64,000 bases of DNA from Sambucus nigra (taxonomy: Eukaryota; Streptophyta; Magnoliopsida; Dipsacales; Adoxaceae): the NCBI GenBank assembly GCA_949130495.1, contig OX422211.1, positions 395,867,049 through 395,931,048 on the forward strand, written 5' to 3'. This document shows positions 34,940 through 46,229 of the stretch, piece by piece. The notes beneath the pieces were generated by a model. That model saw only the letters and a list, made by a program, of their open reading frames with translations. It was not told the DNA's origin and searched no databases. Numbering within the stretch: position 1 is the first letter of the stretch; every line of letters starts with the position of its first letter. Made by a program: the position numbers and the translations under genes.

Positions 34940-37068
34940 AACAAATTTTGTCTATCTTCCCATTAAACGCTTCGTCCAGGTGGATTTCGCTTGGGGGCTG
35001 GATAGTGCCGTGCCTTAGTCTGGGTTTCTTCACGCACCGGGGCCTTTCCCTTTTCTGTTTGAGCGTGCGTCCCTTTGGCCTGAAGAAGGTAACCTCCTGG
35101 TCCGAGCCTCCGTCAATAACTTCCTGGAGCAGGCTAATGGCTATGTCTATCCCCTTAGCCTGTATAAATTATCATCAACTGTGTTAGATAATTCCTGAAC
35201 AGAGGAAATCAATTTAATGATAAATTTCAAAACATTTACCATTTAATCCGAGTGCTTTAGCTTCGACTTGCGTATTCTATTCTCAGGATTTTGAATGTAT
35301 GGATGGGATCTTTCTAGGTACCAAGACATGTACCCATCCACACATTCCCAAGGCACATACCTCACCGGGGTCGAACGTCTGGCATCGGACAATACATGGT
35401 TGACCCAGTTAAGTTGATACCATTTCTCGATATCAAATTTTAATTTGTATCGAGCTTGGGTCTTCCCCCTCTCCTATGACAAAAGGGCGTATTAGCGGTC
35501 TAGGAATTATTTGAACACGTCCAACTTGGTGTAGGACCCTCTCCGGGTAGTAAGGTTTGCCGACATCATAGTGGAGGCCGTTGTACCATGAGACCTCCTG
35601 AAATGGGTAGGCCTCACTTTTTTCGGAGTAGGTATCCTATACAACCTAAACGTATTTTCAAATGTTAGTCCATACATAAATAAAGAAAACAAACACTGAA
35701 CTTAAAACAACTAATACTTACGTCTGAAGCTTTTAAATCATCTAAGGTTTCCCTTAGCTCCCGTAACTATGCAAAGGCATCCCCTGACATCGTTTACGCA
35801 CGCCATTTGCATTGACGCGACTCGTTGTGCTCGAAATGGAGATTTTTAACACCCCTTGCCAAATTGAAGTGGTCGTATATCTACGCCTGCAGTCAAAACA
35901 AAATAAAATTTCAATATAGATATATTAATTAGGAGATTATTACATTACAAAACAAAATTTAAAATATGTACCATTAGAAGGGGAAGATATCCGACCACCT
36001 GTCGAACGTCCACCTGAGTGGCAATCCCCAACTGCCGATATAAATGAACCAATACACCCATCCCCCAAGCATAGTCTTTGCATTTTCCAGCCTTTCACAA
36101 AGATTATAGGTAGTACACTGGAGCTCGGTTGCCCGATTTGTCAGGGAATAACAAGCAACCGACCATGAAAGGCAAGTATCCCCTATCAGCCTGCTCAATC
36201 TTCCTCTTTGAGGCACTTTCCCCTAGCTTCTTAACCCTACCATTACACAAATTCATTAACCAATCAAAATGAACAACATATACAGACTTACACTCCTCCT
36301 TGGCCTCCTCCTCGGTACAACCCAAATATTTAGTAAGCCATTGGATTTGGGCTGTCTTCTCCTTGTCTTTCTTCGAAACAGTACCGTACACCGATTTACC
36401 TACTATCGGGATTTGAAGGAGATGGTACACTTCATTTAGGGTGATGGTCATCTCGCCGAATGGCATATGAAATGAATTTGTCTCCGGCTACCACCGTTCG
36501 ATGAATGCCAACACCGATACATAGTCTATGTACTGATATGAGTGTTTAATCATATCATACAACTCGGAGTTCCTCACCAGCTCTATCACCCGGTCATCCT
36601 CTTTGGTTAGATCCCACTCAGAAAATTTCTTGAAGTTGTATACGCACTTCATTATTACCCTCTCCTCATATCTATTCCAAATAGAATAACCAATATGGTT
36701 ATGATAATTTTTCAGGAGTTCGGGGTTGTTTGCTGTGCACCCCTCAAGCGGTTGGGAATCAGAGTGGCTTATTTTTTTGGGCATTCTTCTCTAGGCCTTT
36801 CGATGTGGACGATTGGATTTCATCTTCTGAGGAAGAAGACTCGTCCTCTCCTGCCCTCTCTCCTTCTTCCTCCCTTTCTCCTTCTTCCTCCTATCTTCCT
36901 CTCTATCTTCCTCTCCTCCTCTCACTCCTTCTTCCTCTCTATCCTCCTCTCTTTCCTCTCTATCTTATCCTCCTCCTATCTCTCCTTCTTACTTCTATCC
37001 TCCTCTCTACTTGCCTTTCTCTCTTCATATCTCTTCCTTACTTTCCTCCTCTCTCTCTTCATCACTTT

Positions 37069-37114
<46 letters not shown>

Positions 37115-37386
37115 TTATCTTCTTATTTTTTCTCCTCCTCTTTATCTCCCACTACTCCTACATCACCCCCTTCACTAACCCCAATCAAATCACTTACAAC
37201 CGCCTTAACATTAAGTAAGTCTCCTATCACTTTATCTAAAGAAGTCGTCGAAGAATATCCTTTACTTAAAGTAGTGGCCTCACTGGCACTACTACTACTA
37301 GAGGAAGACACGGGTCTTCGTACCTCCTTAGCCGCTTCCAACCTTCTCTTTCGCTCGGATGCTGTAGGAGGATTTTTGCTTCTCAC
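34940..37386 (-). pseudogene. Plant mobile domain (PMD) gene, decayed
   Basis: Minus-strand, multi-exon. The N-terminal part (37123-37386) is basic and Ser-rich (SSSSSSSASEA), followed by a charged stretch encoded by the pyrimidine-rich tract. The PMD core (36784-35972) shows YVSVLAFIERW, PETNSFHMPFGEMTITLNEV, YLPFMVGCLLF and YAWGMGVLVHLYRQLG. Likely introns at 35888-35971 (GT...TGCAG) and from 35721 (GTAAGT) to about 35646. Later exons give IYDHF, YYPERVLHQVGRVQIIPRP and WVNHVLSDARRSTPVRY...YMSWYLERSHP, typical of the PMD C-terminal half, and a basic tail ending near 34940. Stops include TAG after FIERW (near 36488), TAA and TGA near 36100, and TAG at likely Trp codons in exons 2 and 3. PMD proteins act in transposon silencing in plants and are often carried by transposons; the repeat arms around this copy favour cargo. 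Confidence 0.8.
36850..37140. repeat. Pyrimidine-rich low-complexity tract with (TC)19
   Basis: Plus strand almost all C/T, with a pure (TC) run at 37072-37109. It lies within the PMD gene, where the minus strand reads as Glu/Arg/Lys-rich. Confidence 0.9.
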
Positions 37387-37399
37387 AATTTATATGACC

Positions 37400-37894
37400 T
37401 ACATAAGAAATTAACAAATTATATTAGTAAATTAACAAATTATATTAGCAAATCGACATTTATATACCGTAGAAAATGAATATATGAAATAGGAATATAT
37501 TTGGTACTTTAAGAGATTAGAATTAAAATTATAAACAATAATTACATAAATAATCCTATAATATATGACACATAAGTAAAACTAATTTTAGTTTTTCCTA
37601 CATAGTTTCAAATATCTGGAGAAAAATTACTAAATGAATAATTGTTTCATTTTCAATCCCAAGCCTACAAGTTTAAAACCATGTTCATCATAATTCTGTA
37701 ATTAACACTAATTTTTAGATTGTCAATTGTAAAAAATAAATGGACCATGTTCGTGATTAGGGTAAGAAAATAAATTTTATGGCGTGGCTCATTGTGATAA
37801 TTATGACTTGTGTATCATCATGTAAATCTTATCAAGTTGTTCATGTATCATCATGTAAAAATGAATAATCATATTAGTTGTGTCATTTTTTAAA
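37400..37894. other. AT-rich stretch upstream of the PMD gene
   Basis: No coding or repeat structure seen apart from a short AAATTAACAAATTATATTAG duplication near 37408-37450 and a ~27-bp direct repeat (ATCATGTAAA words) near 37815-37865. Confidence 0.5.
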
Positions 37895-38040
37895 CACGGT
37901 TGGGTTTGGCCGTGAATATATAACCACGGTTGGGTTTGCTCGTGAAATCTACAACCACAATGAGAAGTAACCGTATATTGTGTAATCACGGTTGGACATG
38001 ACCGAATATTATTGGCACCTATGGTGACGAAAAACCGTAG
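37895..38040 (+). repeat. Right-hand cluster of CACGG/CCGTG motifs
   Basis: ACACGGTTGGGTTTGGCCGTGAATATA and CCACGGTTGGGTTTGCTCGTG (37894-37945), then CCGTATATTG, CACGGTTGG and ACCGTAGGGGCAGACC. They resemble the CACGGTTGGTTGTAGCCGTAAATATA part of the left array in the same orientation. This suggests the array, PMD gene and cluster belong to one element. Confidence 0.6.
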
Positions 38041-38855
38041 GGGCAGACCATTTTTTTTCTTTTTTTTTAATTCGTTAATCCCTATTTTTTTCTTACCGTG
38101 GTAAACCCTAGAATTCTTCGCGCAAATGGAATATATTTGCAGTTATATTAATTAGGGTTACATTTGAAAGAGTTTATAATGGATTTCTTATATTTAGTTT
38201 GCATTCTAGGGTTTAATACACAAAATGGGAGCACAAAATAAGAACATGACAGTAATGGGAGTAAGGTTTAATGGTTTTACATACTAGAAATGAAGCTTGA
38301 TGGTAATGAGTTGTTGTGTGTTTTTGGTGTTAGGAGTAAGGTTTAATGGGGGATGGTGGTTTGGGAGAGAAGTTAGAGAGAGGGAGAGGGGGAAAGAGAA
38401 AAAATGATGATTGAAATTTTTTGGGTTTTTATATGGGTGAATGTACATGTTTTTTTTGCTGTTTTGCATAAATATTAGGTGCTTCTGTGGTGTTTTGTAT
38501 AAAAGGGTGTTTTGGAGATATTTTTTGGGTGTAAATATGGGGACCCTTTCTAAAATTACCCCCAACTAACTCCTTTTAACCATTTACCCAAAATACCCCC
38601 AATCACCATTAAACAAATCTGATTTCTTCCCCACAATCTCATCACCCCCATATCAAATCAGATTTTTACCTCACCCAACACACATGCACACTTGTGCAAT
38701 TCCCAAAAATAACCCTCTCACACCTCTCACTCCTCATGCACAATTACCTTACCCAATTTATCCTTTAGCTCCATGTGCACTATATAAGAAGACTTGAGGC
38801 CATTTTCAAAAGGATCTCTCCAAATTTGTTTTTAAACTTTAAGTGATAAAATTTT
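38041..38855. other. Non-coding stretch with a TATA-like site
   Basis: A poly-T region, then AT-rich DNA. A C-rich stretch (38560-38750) leads to CTATATAAGAAG near 38780, which looks like a core promoter, but no gene follows directly. No LTR ends were found. Confidence 0.35.
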
Positions 38856-38858
38856 CCC

Positions 38859-39190
38859 CACTCCTCTATAGAGAGTATTTTAATTTTTAACAAATATCTC
38901 AATATAGTGGTGTGTAGTGAAATTTATCTCTAGGATGAATTCTACTCCACCCCTCTATAGTGTTTTTTTTTGCATTTTTAGCAAATATTTCAAAATAGAT
39001 TGATGTGGTTGAATTCATCCCTTATGGGAGGTAGATTCTAACCCATTCCTTTATTTTGAGTATTTGCATTTTTAGGAAATATCTCAATATAAAGTGATGA
39101 TGTATAATTTATTTCCTTGGATGAGTTCTAATGTACAGTTTTATAATATTAGGATTTGTATTTTTAGCAAATCTCTTTTATTATTTTAGT
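38859..39190 (+). repeat. ~89-96 bp degenerate tandem repeat, 4 copies
   Basis: Units start near 38859, 38948, 39044 and 39136. Each has CA(C/T)(T/C)CCTCTATA-like, TTTTTAGCAAATATCTCAATATA-like and TGATG...AATT(T/C)AT parts. The spacing of 89, 96 and 92 bp and the AT-rich decay suggest an old minisatellite. Confidence 0.75.
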
Positions 39191-39822
39191 GTCCATTATG
39201 AATTCATCAATTATCTTGTAAATAGTTTATTTTTATATTTAACTTTACAGTTTTTATTTTAGATTCAATAAATATATTAGTGAGTGATTGTAATTAAGAG
39301 ATTGTTGATGCAATTGAAGATTCCATTCCAATTCAAGGCTTAAATGGGTTTGATCTATTCCTCTTTAATTACTCTAATCCTCACATGATTTCATTTTTTT
39401 ATCTTATATTTTTGGATGATGATTATTAAGGGCTAATCTCCCATTCATGGGATGTATTTTGAAGCCCTCATGAGTCCAATTTAGTTACTTTAGTTTTTAG
39501 CACAATTTTGTTTACCTAATTTTTTTTATTAGCTTTTACATCTTAGTTAGTACTTTAAAAATTAGTATATAGTTAGTTAATTAATAATGCCTTGAAAAAT
39601 CCATAAAAAAATATAAAAAGCAAAAATAGAAAAATCATAATAATATGCAAATGAATTACACATGTCTTCAGATATTTTGTGTTTCATCCTTAGAGTTGGA
39701 TTGATAGTCCCTTACTTACCCTATGCATACTTTGAGTTTATTTATAGGTTTAAGGGAATTTTGATGGAAAAGGAAATGCAACAACGACAAAAATACACAC
39801 AAGAGAAGCAAATTTTCTTTTC
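39191..39822. other. AT-rich unassigned DNA
   Basis: No coding, LTR or repeat structure that I can support. A 62-codon ORF at 39662-39850 has no family features and runs into LTR sequence. Confidence 0.5.
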
Positions 39823-40835
39823 TATCTACAATTATCCAAGTGATAGATGAAGTAAAATAATAAAGTCTTAAAATGGAAGTTGTCCAACTGTGGGCTACAT
39901 GCTCGAAATAAAATACTAGAATAACATCCTAACTAGATAGAATGGAGAGAGGTGTCTAAGTAAATTCGGCGTGCATCCACAATTGTTGCAACATTGTCTG
40001 ACAGGAAGGACAAGCTAACCCTTGCGTCCCTGTGGATGAGCACCTAAAAGGTTTTGAAAATATTTTTGATATGGGTCAGCGCTCAAAACATTTTAAAATA
40101 TATTTTCAAGTATTTAAAATGCAATAATGATTATGCAACATAATTATTCATTTTTATCTGGTGTCGCACTCACACGAGATTATCCTCGCCCCACGTATAT
40201 AGTGCGCACTTAACGCATATATTTTAATTTCCTAGTTATGCTACCCCGCCTAACTAGTCTCGTCAATCTTAACATAGTCCGACACACTAAACCTTTAGCT
40301 CAACTGTGCTACACGTATTTTACTCTAATTTGCTTATCACTAGCTAATCACATAAGCTATATCATAGTAATTCTCAATTATACTCGTACCGTTATATAAT
40401 CAATGTAACTATACACTAGTTATAATTTCATGTTCACACATTCGTTTGAGTATACATATAAATATAACATTCTTTTATACGTAGATACACAAAATCCTCG
40501 AGTTTTCCTCTCGGATGCATTCCCTAGTATGCTATCAGTCACCAAGTACGTCCCACACCATCCTTGGGCCACCGGGTCGGAATCTCATCACCGAACCCAA
40601 GTTACCAACACATACTGGAGGTGATCATAAACATACATTCGTGGGTCATAACCATACCACATTACCCCACCGAACACAAAAATCCACTATCCTCGCACAC
40701 GGACAGTGGTCGTGCAACATTACTATGACTTGGGAAACAATCTAACACCTGTTGGTCACGCTAGGGTGGATCGTCCCCTACACGTGACCTCTAACGATAG
40801 CATAACTAGAGTAGGTATGTTTACATATATATCAG

Positions 40836-40910
<75 letters not shown>

Positions 40911-42445
40911 AACTGGATAACGTATATAATATCCCTTGTAGCACTAACTCACAAATCCAGAGTCTATCCTGCCTCTCGATTTTTGTCAAGTATTCACTTA
41001 CTTATTATCAATTCTCTAACGCCACGTTTCTGGCCAACGTGCTATCCTACCTAAGGACTTAGCCTAATTATTCTCGAAATCCTAACCCAATTTTATAATT
41101 ATTACTCGAGTACTTTTCACCATAGTACACCCATAATCTCTTACCTGAAATTTATCCCCGTTTAACCCAAGTTACTTCCTAATTTCCCCGGTATATTTCC
41201 AGAATTTATAATCCATCTCTCGGACTCCATAGACTATGCCGAACACCATACGGTTCATGAAAAACCATAAAAGGTAAGGAATAACAGCACAACAAACATA
41301 ATCGATTCGCTGGCTGACCGAATCGGTTCACCCCCCCAACGAACCAATTCGATCCTGCTGGGCTGTCAACTTGAATTTTTAGCGGAATTCACCTCTTTCC
41401 CTTCAACCCCAGGAGTTATGATCTTGACCCAAACCCCTAATATGAGTTCTACATCAATCCTAAGCATAAATTTACAGATTTCTACACATGAATCAACCCG
41501 AAAGACATGTAACTCATGGGATTATCAATTTTTATCAAGAATTATGCATAGTTTCAAACCCTGACTCAAGATTTCATCTTTTATTACTTAGATCATTCAA
41601 GATTGCATTTTTATCATTCCATTCACATCAGATCTAACATATAATCATAATAAAAGTTCTCTTCGATGACCTCATTAGCCAAAACTCCATTTTTACACGT
41701 TTCTCACCAAAAATTTGTGTATTCCTACACCATATTTCTACATGAATTATTGAAAACTACACTAGGATTATAACAAGTTAAATATTTACCTTGGGATTTA
41801 AGAAATTCTGAGATTTTATCCTTGAGCTCTTCCTTTGGTAACATTCTTGAGCCCGAAATAATTTAATCTCCCACCCATATCGCTTTCTCTTCAATTTTCT
41901 TTAATTTCTCATTTTCTTTTTTCTCCTCTCTCAAAGCTCTAGCCTTTAGAATGGTTGGATGGATTCTCACTCCATCCACCTTACCTAATTATAAACATAA
42001 ACACTCCAAATCCCAAAATTGAGTTAGCCTCTATGTATAAAATGACCCGAATACCCTTTTCGATTCCCGTTTAGCCTAAAAAGCCCCCGAAACCCAATTA
42101 TAACCCCCAAGTACATGTTTCTGACTATTTCGACCCATTTCGAGCCATTGGCGCACTTAAAATTACCGTACGAGTTATTTACCATTAATTTTCATCTCAT
42201 TACCAACACGACCCTATCCGTGTGTCCCGAATGAGATACCGTTAAACCCGTCAATTTTACTCACTTATGACGTAATACAATTTAACTTGTTTTAATTTAC
42301 TTATCACACAAATAAATGTAATCACACACAAATATTAATTCTTTTATTCGCTAATTAATATATATTTATGTCATTGTATTTCCCAATTTAATTAAATTAC
42401 GTGCACATATGTAATTTAAAATTCTAAAAAATACGGGGTGCTACA
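39823..42445 (-). repeat. Left LTR of element D (truncated)
   Basis: Minus strand from 42445 starts TGTAGCACCCCGTATTTTTT. It matches the right LTR until about 39823, where ~250 bp of U5-side sequence is missing. It includes CG-rich palindromic words at 41299-41362 and a decayed hairpin at 40022-40043. Confidence 0.8.
40837..40911. repeat. (CA)29 followed by (TA)9 microsatellite
   Basis: Pure CA run 40837-40894, then TA repeats. The matching place in the right LTR (about 47725-47780) has only short TATA runs, so it expanded in this copy alone. Confidence 0.95.
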
Positions 42446-42461
42446 TACTTCCCTCCTAACA
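42446..42461 (-). other. Polypurine tract of element D
   Basis: Minus strand GTTAGGAGGGAAGTA precedes the left LTR start TGTAGCACC. This fixes that LTR as the 3' LTR of the minus-oriented internal region. Confidence 0.8.
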
Positions 42462-42689
42462 ACATAATTTCATCCTTGAAATTCGAACATTTTTGTTACA
42501 AAGAGCTACAGATAATTTTCCCGCATGTCATTCTCAAACCTTCAAATCGACTCACGATAATATTGTGGTGTCCCCACTATACACACACTAATGGTACCAT
42601 CTCGATCGAAGTCCTACTCCCTACGGCCCAGAATAATGACACGTCTCTTCTATATTATACACCGATATACTACGTCATCCCTAAGATAC

Positions 42690-43640
42690 CTCCTTGATGA
42701 CGACACTCGAAACACATCGTGAACCCGCTGCAATGCTCCAGTAAGATGACCCTATACATAATCGGCCCTACCCTTTAATGATGGGGAAGGCCCCACATAC
42801 CTAGGCGCTAACTTCCCTTTTTCACAAACCGCATTATTCCCTTCATGGGAGATATACTCCGTAACACTTGACCACTCACATCAAAATTTAAAAATCTTCG
42901 GTTATTATCCTTAAGGTCGAGAATATACATCCTCAACATATCCTCCAACATCTTAGTTACCCTTCCCATCTGCCCATCGATCTACGGGAGGTATGACTTG
43001 CTCAAATTCTATTCTGTCCCCATGGACTCCTAGAAACTCTGCCAAAAGTAGGACACAAAGATCTTATCTTGATCTAAAAGAATGTTGGAAGAAAGCTCGT
43101 GCCGGCTCACCCTCTTTTTACAATGAAATATTGGGCACACTTCCCGATCGTGTAATTTACTCGAATTAGTAAGAACTGATCCACCTTGTTCAGTGACTCC
43201 CATAACCCATAAGGAATATTGACCCCTCTGCGATGTCGGTAACCCAAAATAAAGTCCATCAGTATTCACTCCCATTACCTCACTGGAATCTCCAATTGTT
43301 GCAAAACTCTGGTTGATCGCCTCAGATCAACTTTCTCCATCTAACGAGTGGTGCACCTAAAGGCAAACTTTTCTATGTCTCTCTCCACACAGACCCACAC
43401 ATATTGTATCCAACATTATATAGTACATTTTGTTATCCCCCTCTCGGGGTACATCAAAAATCGTGACCCATGCGTCTGCTCCAAAACTGCACATTTCGTA
43501 GGTCCTTCTCGTCTGAGTAAGACTTCTATTCTACCTTCCAAAACTGTTGGTCCCTCTCTTGACAACAAGAATCCCTTACCTGTGTCTTCACAGTCCCTTG
43601 ACCCATCTCGAGTATGATGGTTCTCCCTGCTATAAATGTC
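42690..43640 (-). pseudogene. Integrase remnant of element D
   Basis: Nucleotide match to the integrase of element 1 (1-800) in the same orientation. The minus strand shows LPTSQRGQYSLWVMG near 43200-43250, LDQDKIFVSYFWQSF near 43030-43075 and, near 42830, a match to the element 1 sequence at 1-60. Many stops and indels. The zinc region and chromodomain part are only traces. Confidence 0.75.
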
Positions 43641-44097
43641 CGAACTATACTTTTCCTATAATGAAGTTTAGTCTACCTCACCCTTCCAATTTCATTGTTA
43701 ACTACCCTATATGCATATGGCTCAACTCATATACCTCCACGTTACCTTATCTCGGACGACACTAAATATCGAACCGATCAGGGCTCCCATACACCCTATA
43801 CCCAGTGCATATATGCATAATTATCACAGATGCAACCTACATTCATCAAAATCGACCCCGCATTCTCTTTATGACTATTCAGTAAAAGTAGGATCGACTA
43901 CCTTATTAATCGCGACTCAATTTTTCTTGAGGTTTCCACACTTATCAACTAGTTGGGTAAATAACGCCAGTTATCTCTACATAGCACCTCCTGGCTTTGC
44001 TGGCCTAAAATCATATAATAGCTCACTACTCAAAGCGTTATCTACATACGTATAATGACCAACGTACTGAACTGATGCCCTTGAGCCCAAACGTCTC
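43641..44097. other. Non-coding interior of element D, part 1
   Basis: AT-rich minus-strand sequence between the integrase remnant and the conserved block. A patch near 43985-44060 resembles the matching flank in element E (about 7880-7950), so shared sequence extends beyond the ~90-bp core. Confidence 0.5.
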
Positions 44098-44190
44098 CTA
44101 ACTTCCGACACTTACTAATTTTCATGCGTGGGACGTCTCGCAAGTGAAATCTAAATAAGGAACCCCTCGATACACTACTATCATCGAGAT
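44098..44190 (-). other. Conserved non-coding block, copy in element D
   Basis: Minus strand: TAGTAGTGTATCGAGGGGTTCC, ATTTAGATTTCACTTGCGAGACG, then CCCACGCATGAAAATTAG. It matches the blocks in A (16291-16380) and E (7998-8090). It lies after the protease-RT linker remnant (44330-44500) and before the integrase remnant, exactly where RT/RNase H is missing. Confidence 0.85.
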
Positions 44191-44329
44191 CCGTAGGCCC
44201 AAGACATGCAATCGGGACACGTAAAAATTTTCCCCATAAAATTATTAAGTCTAATCCTAAACTCCCATATATCTAAATGAGTCATACAATATGTCACTCA
44301 CACTTTCACTAAGTTCCCAACACTAATTC

Positions 44330-44860
44330 GATAATGAAAATAATCTCCCGGCTCGGTGGTAACCCCGATATCCCCTGAATCACATCAGTAAAGTCCTTAC
44401 ACACAGGGATTGAATATAACGAGATAAACATACCCACTTAAGTCTTCTCTCTAATATAATGTAAACGTGCGCTCAACCCTCACTATGGATGAGACATCGC
44501 AAAAACAACACATCCTATTCTAGAATAGCGAACATGATAACCTTACTATAACAGTTCACCATCACTCTAACCGTCACGAACCAGTCCATACCCAGGATAA
44601 CATCGTACTCATATCTTTCTAAAACGAGTAAATCCACTAAAAACATATGCTCTTAGTGTCCACACCCGCTCCCATGCATATGGAACGAAAGAGAGCCCCA
44701 CTACCTAACGATAAACATACACTCATAATAATAAATCGTGCTACATCCACTAAACACGTTTCATGCATGAATCTTCTGCAAGCAAAAGAACAAGACGCTC
44801 CCGTGTCACCTAAAACATGCTCCAAGTACCCATGGATAAGAAAACATACCCTTAATCGTT
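44330..44860 (-). pseudogene. Protease and protease-RT linker remnant of element D
   Basis: The minus strand has LGDTGASCSF near 44785-44820 (protease active-site DTG kept), a match to VESPVGSGSLI-type residues, a match to the VILGMDWL segment near 44580-44620, and the linker matching VPLDSIPVV...DVFQEIPG near 44370-44430. Stops interrupt throughout. Confidence 0.75.
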
Positions 44861-46041
44861 AATGGATCTAGATGTAAAACTAGTTCACGGACAAAATACT
44901 CATGCCCAAACTACCCCAATAACTGTTGCCCTATTAGGCACCCTGCTCCTGAACCTTAGTCATGTTCGGGCATGCACGCCTCATGTGACCCGGCTCTCTA
45001 CACACGAAACACCGCCCTGTGAAATCTGCCAGCCTTTGGCCTTGTTGTCCCTGAAGAGGATGCCCTTGTCTCTGGCCTTCCTGGCCCTGCTGGCCTCCAG
45101 TCTGGTTCTCTTGGCCTTGATGGCCCTGCCTATAGCTATCATTATTCAACCTAAATTTCTTACCCTTGTCCCTCTGTTGGGAATCTCGTGCATGCTTCCT
45201 ACCCTGCTGCAGTGGTTCCCCACTAGCACCATTGCCCCTAGTCTTGCCTTGCTGGATAGACTCTCAGGTTCTCTTTGCTCCCTTCTAATGGAAGCGATGG
45301 TCTTGATAGTGTAAAAGCACGATATTGATGACATAAACATAAGTCTTCAATACTTGATTTCCCAATAAGTGCCGCTGAATTCTCCAAGTGAGTCCATCAA
45401 CAAACTTAAGGACCTTCTTCTCCTCGATGTTCACCTCATCTGGCACAAAGTTCACTAGGCGCATAAATTCTTCCTCATATTCAGCCACATTCCGACCCTC
45501 AATTGAAATATCTAGGAACCTGCTCCTCATTTCCGTCTAAACTGTCGATGGAAAGAACTTCGATCGAACCACACCCAGAACTCCTATATTTTTATCGAAT
45601 CTCGCTCCTCAGATGTGGTAACCGACTCCCACCACTGCAGAGCTTCCCCGACTAGCTTGAACATTCCTAGTCCCTGCTTTTGAGTGTCGTTGCACTCAAC
45701 CAAATGAAAATTCCTCTGGATGTCCTTCTTTTATTGGCTAGATGCTATAATATCTGCATTTCCCTAAAATTCTGGTGGATGGCCCTTTTAAAGGCCTCTC
45801 TGACTCGCTCCTAAATTGATGGCACTTGGTGAGCCTGAACTGGTGCCACTGGATGCTATGGATGTTCTTGGGGAAACTTCTATGCCATGGCAGTCATCGC
45901 TGCGTTAACCGCTTATGCAATAATAGTGGCGATCTCTGATGCGATCACCGTCCCCTGAGGAGCCTACTACCCCGACTGAGCCTCCTCCTCTGCGACCCTC
46001 CTAGTGTCACGTGATGGTTGTTCCCTCTCGTTGCTTGGCAT
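44861..46041 (-). pseudogene. gag of element D
   Basis: The ATG at 46041 heads MPSNEREQPSRDTRRVAEEEAQ. Then a helix-like stretch, the core with FKLVGEALQWWESV near 45630-45670, EGRNVAEYEEEFMRLVNFVPDEV (45430-45500), a Gly/Gln-rich tail and a CCHC knuckle (CFVCREPGHMRRAC, about 44965-45015). Several TAGs replace Gln or Trp codons and there are at least two frame changes, so it is not expressed as one protein. Confidence 0.85.
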
Positions 46042-46211
46042 CTAAAACCAAACTGAATATATATAAGATTCACTTCAACTATATATAATAACAGAAGAAT
46101 TTAAAAGCGCAGTATGAATCAATAGTCCTAAGCAGCGGGATCTACAACAAAGAAAAACAATGCTAAAAATGTAGTAACTCCGCACAGATCCTATGGACAC
46201 TAGAACCTGAT

Positions 46212-46223
46212 GCTCTGATACCA
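46212..46223 (-). other. Primer-binding site of element D
   Basis: The complement of TGGTATCAGAGC, intact. The next bases outward are TC, TGTA, then the right LTR starts with TGTAACACCCC. The extra TGTA is consistent with four bases of the original LTR end left at the junction. Confidence 0.9.
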
Positions 46224-46229
46224 TCTGTA

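Larger units (their letters stand above)
11278..38040. mobile_element. Putative large DNA transposon: hairpin-rich repeat arms flanking a PMD gene
   Basis: The left arm is a tandem array of CACGGT/ACCGTG repeats (11480-34500 after removing four nested insertions). The interior holds a PMD pseudogene. To the right (37895-38040) is a shorter cluster of related motifs, CACGGTTGG(GT)TTGGCCGTGAATATA. Arms of short repeated hairpins around a gene are what CACTA or Mutator-like elements carry, and PMD genes are known transposon cargo. I could not find matching terminal inverted repeats or a TSD, and there is no transposase, so both the class and the exact ends are inference. Confidence 0.45.

Noticed and set aside
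36695..37414. Long plus-strand ORFs (up to 239 codons) rich in Leu/Ser
   Set aside because: They are readings of the pyrimidine-rich low-complexity tract opposite the PMD gene; no family features.
38284..38565. 93-codon minus-strand ORF
   Set aside because: AT-rich low-complexity reading with no recognisable family, and no splice or promoter support.
40706..41062. ORF with a long Thr-His run, and its Cys-Val counterpart on the minus strand
   Set aside because: Translation of the CA microsatellite.
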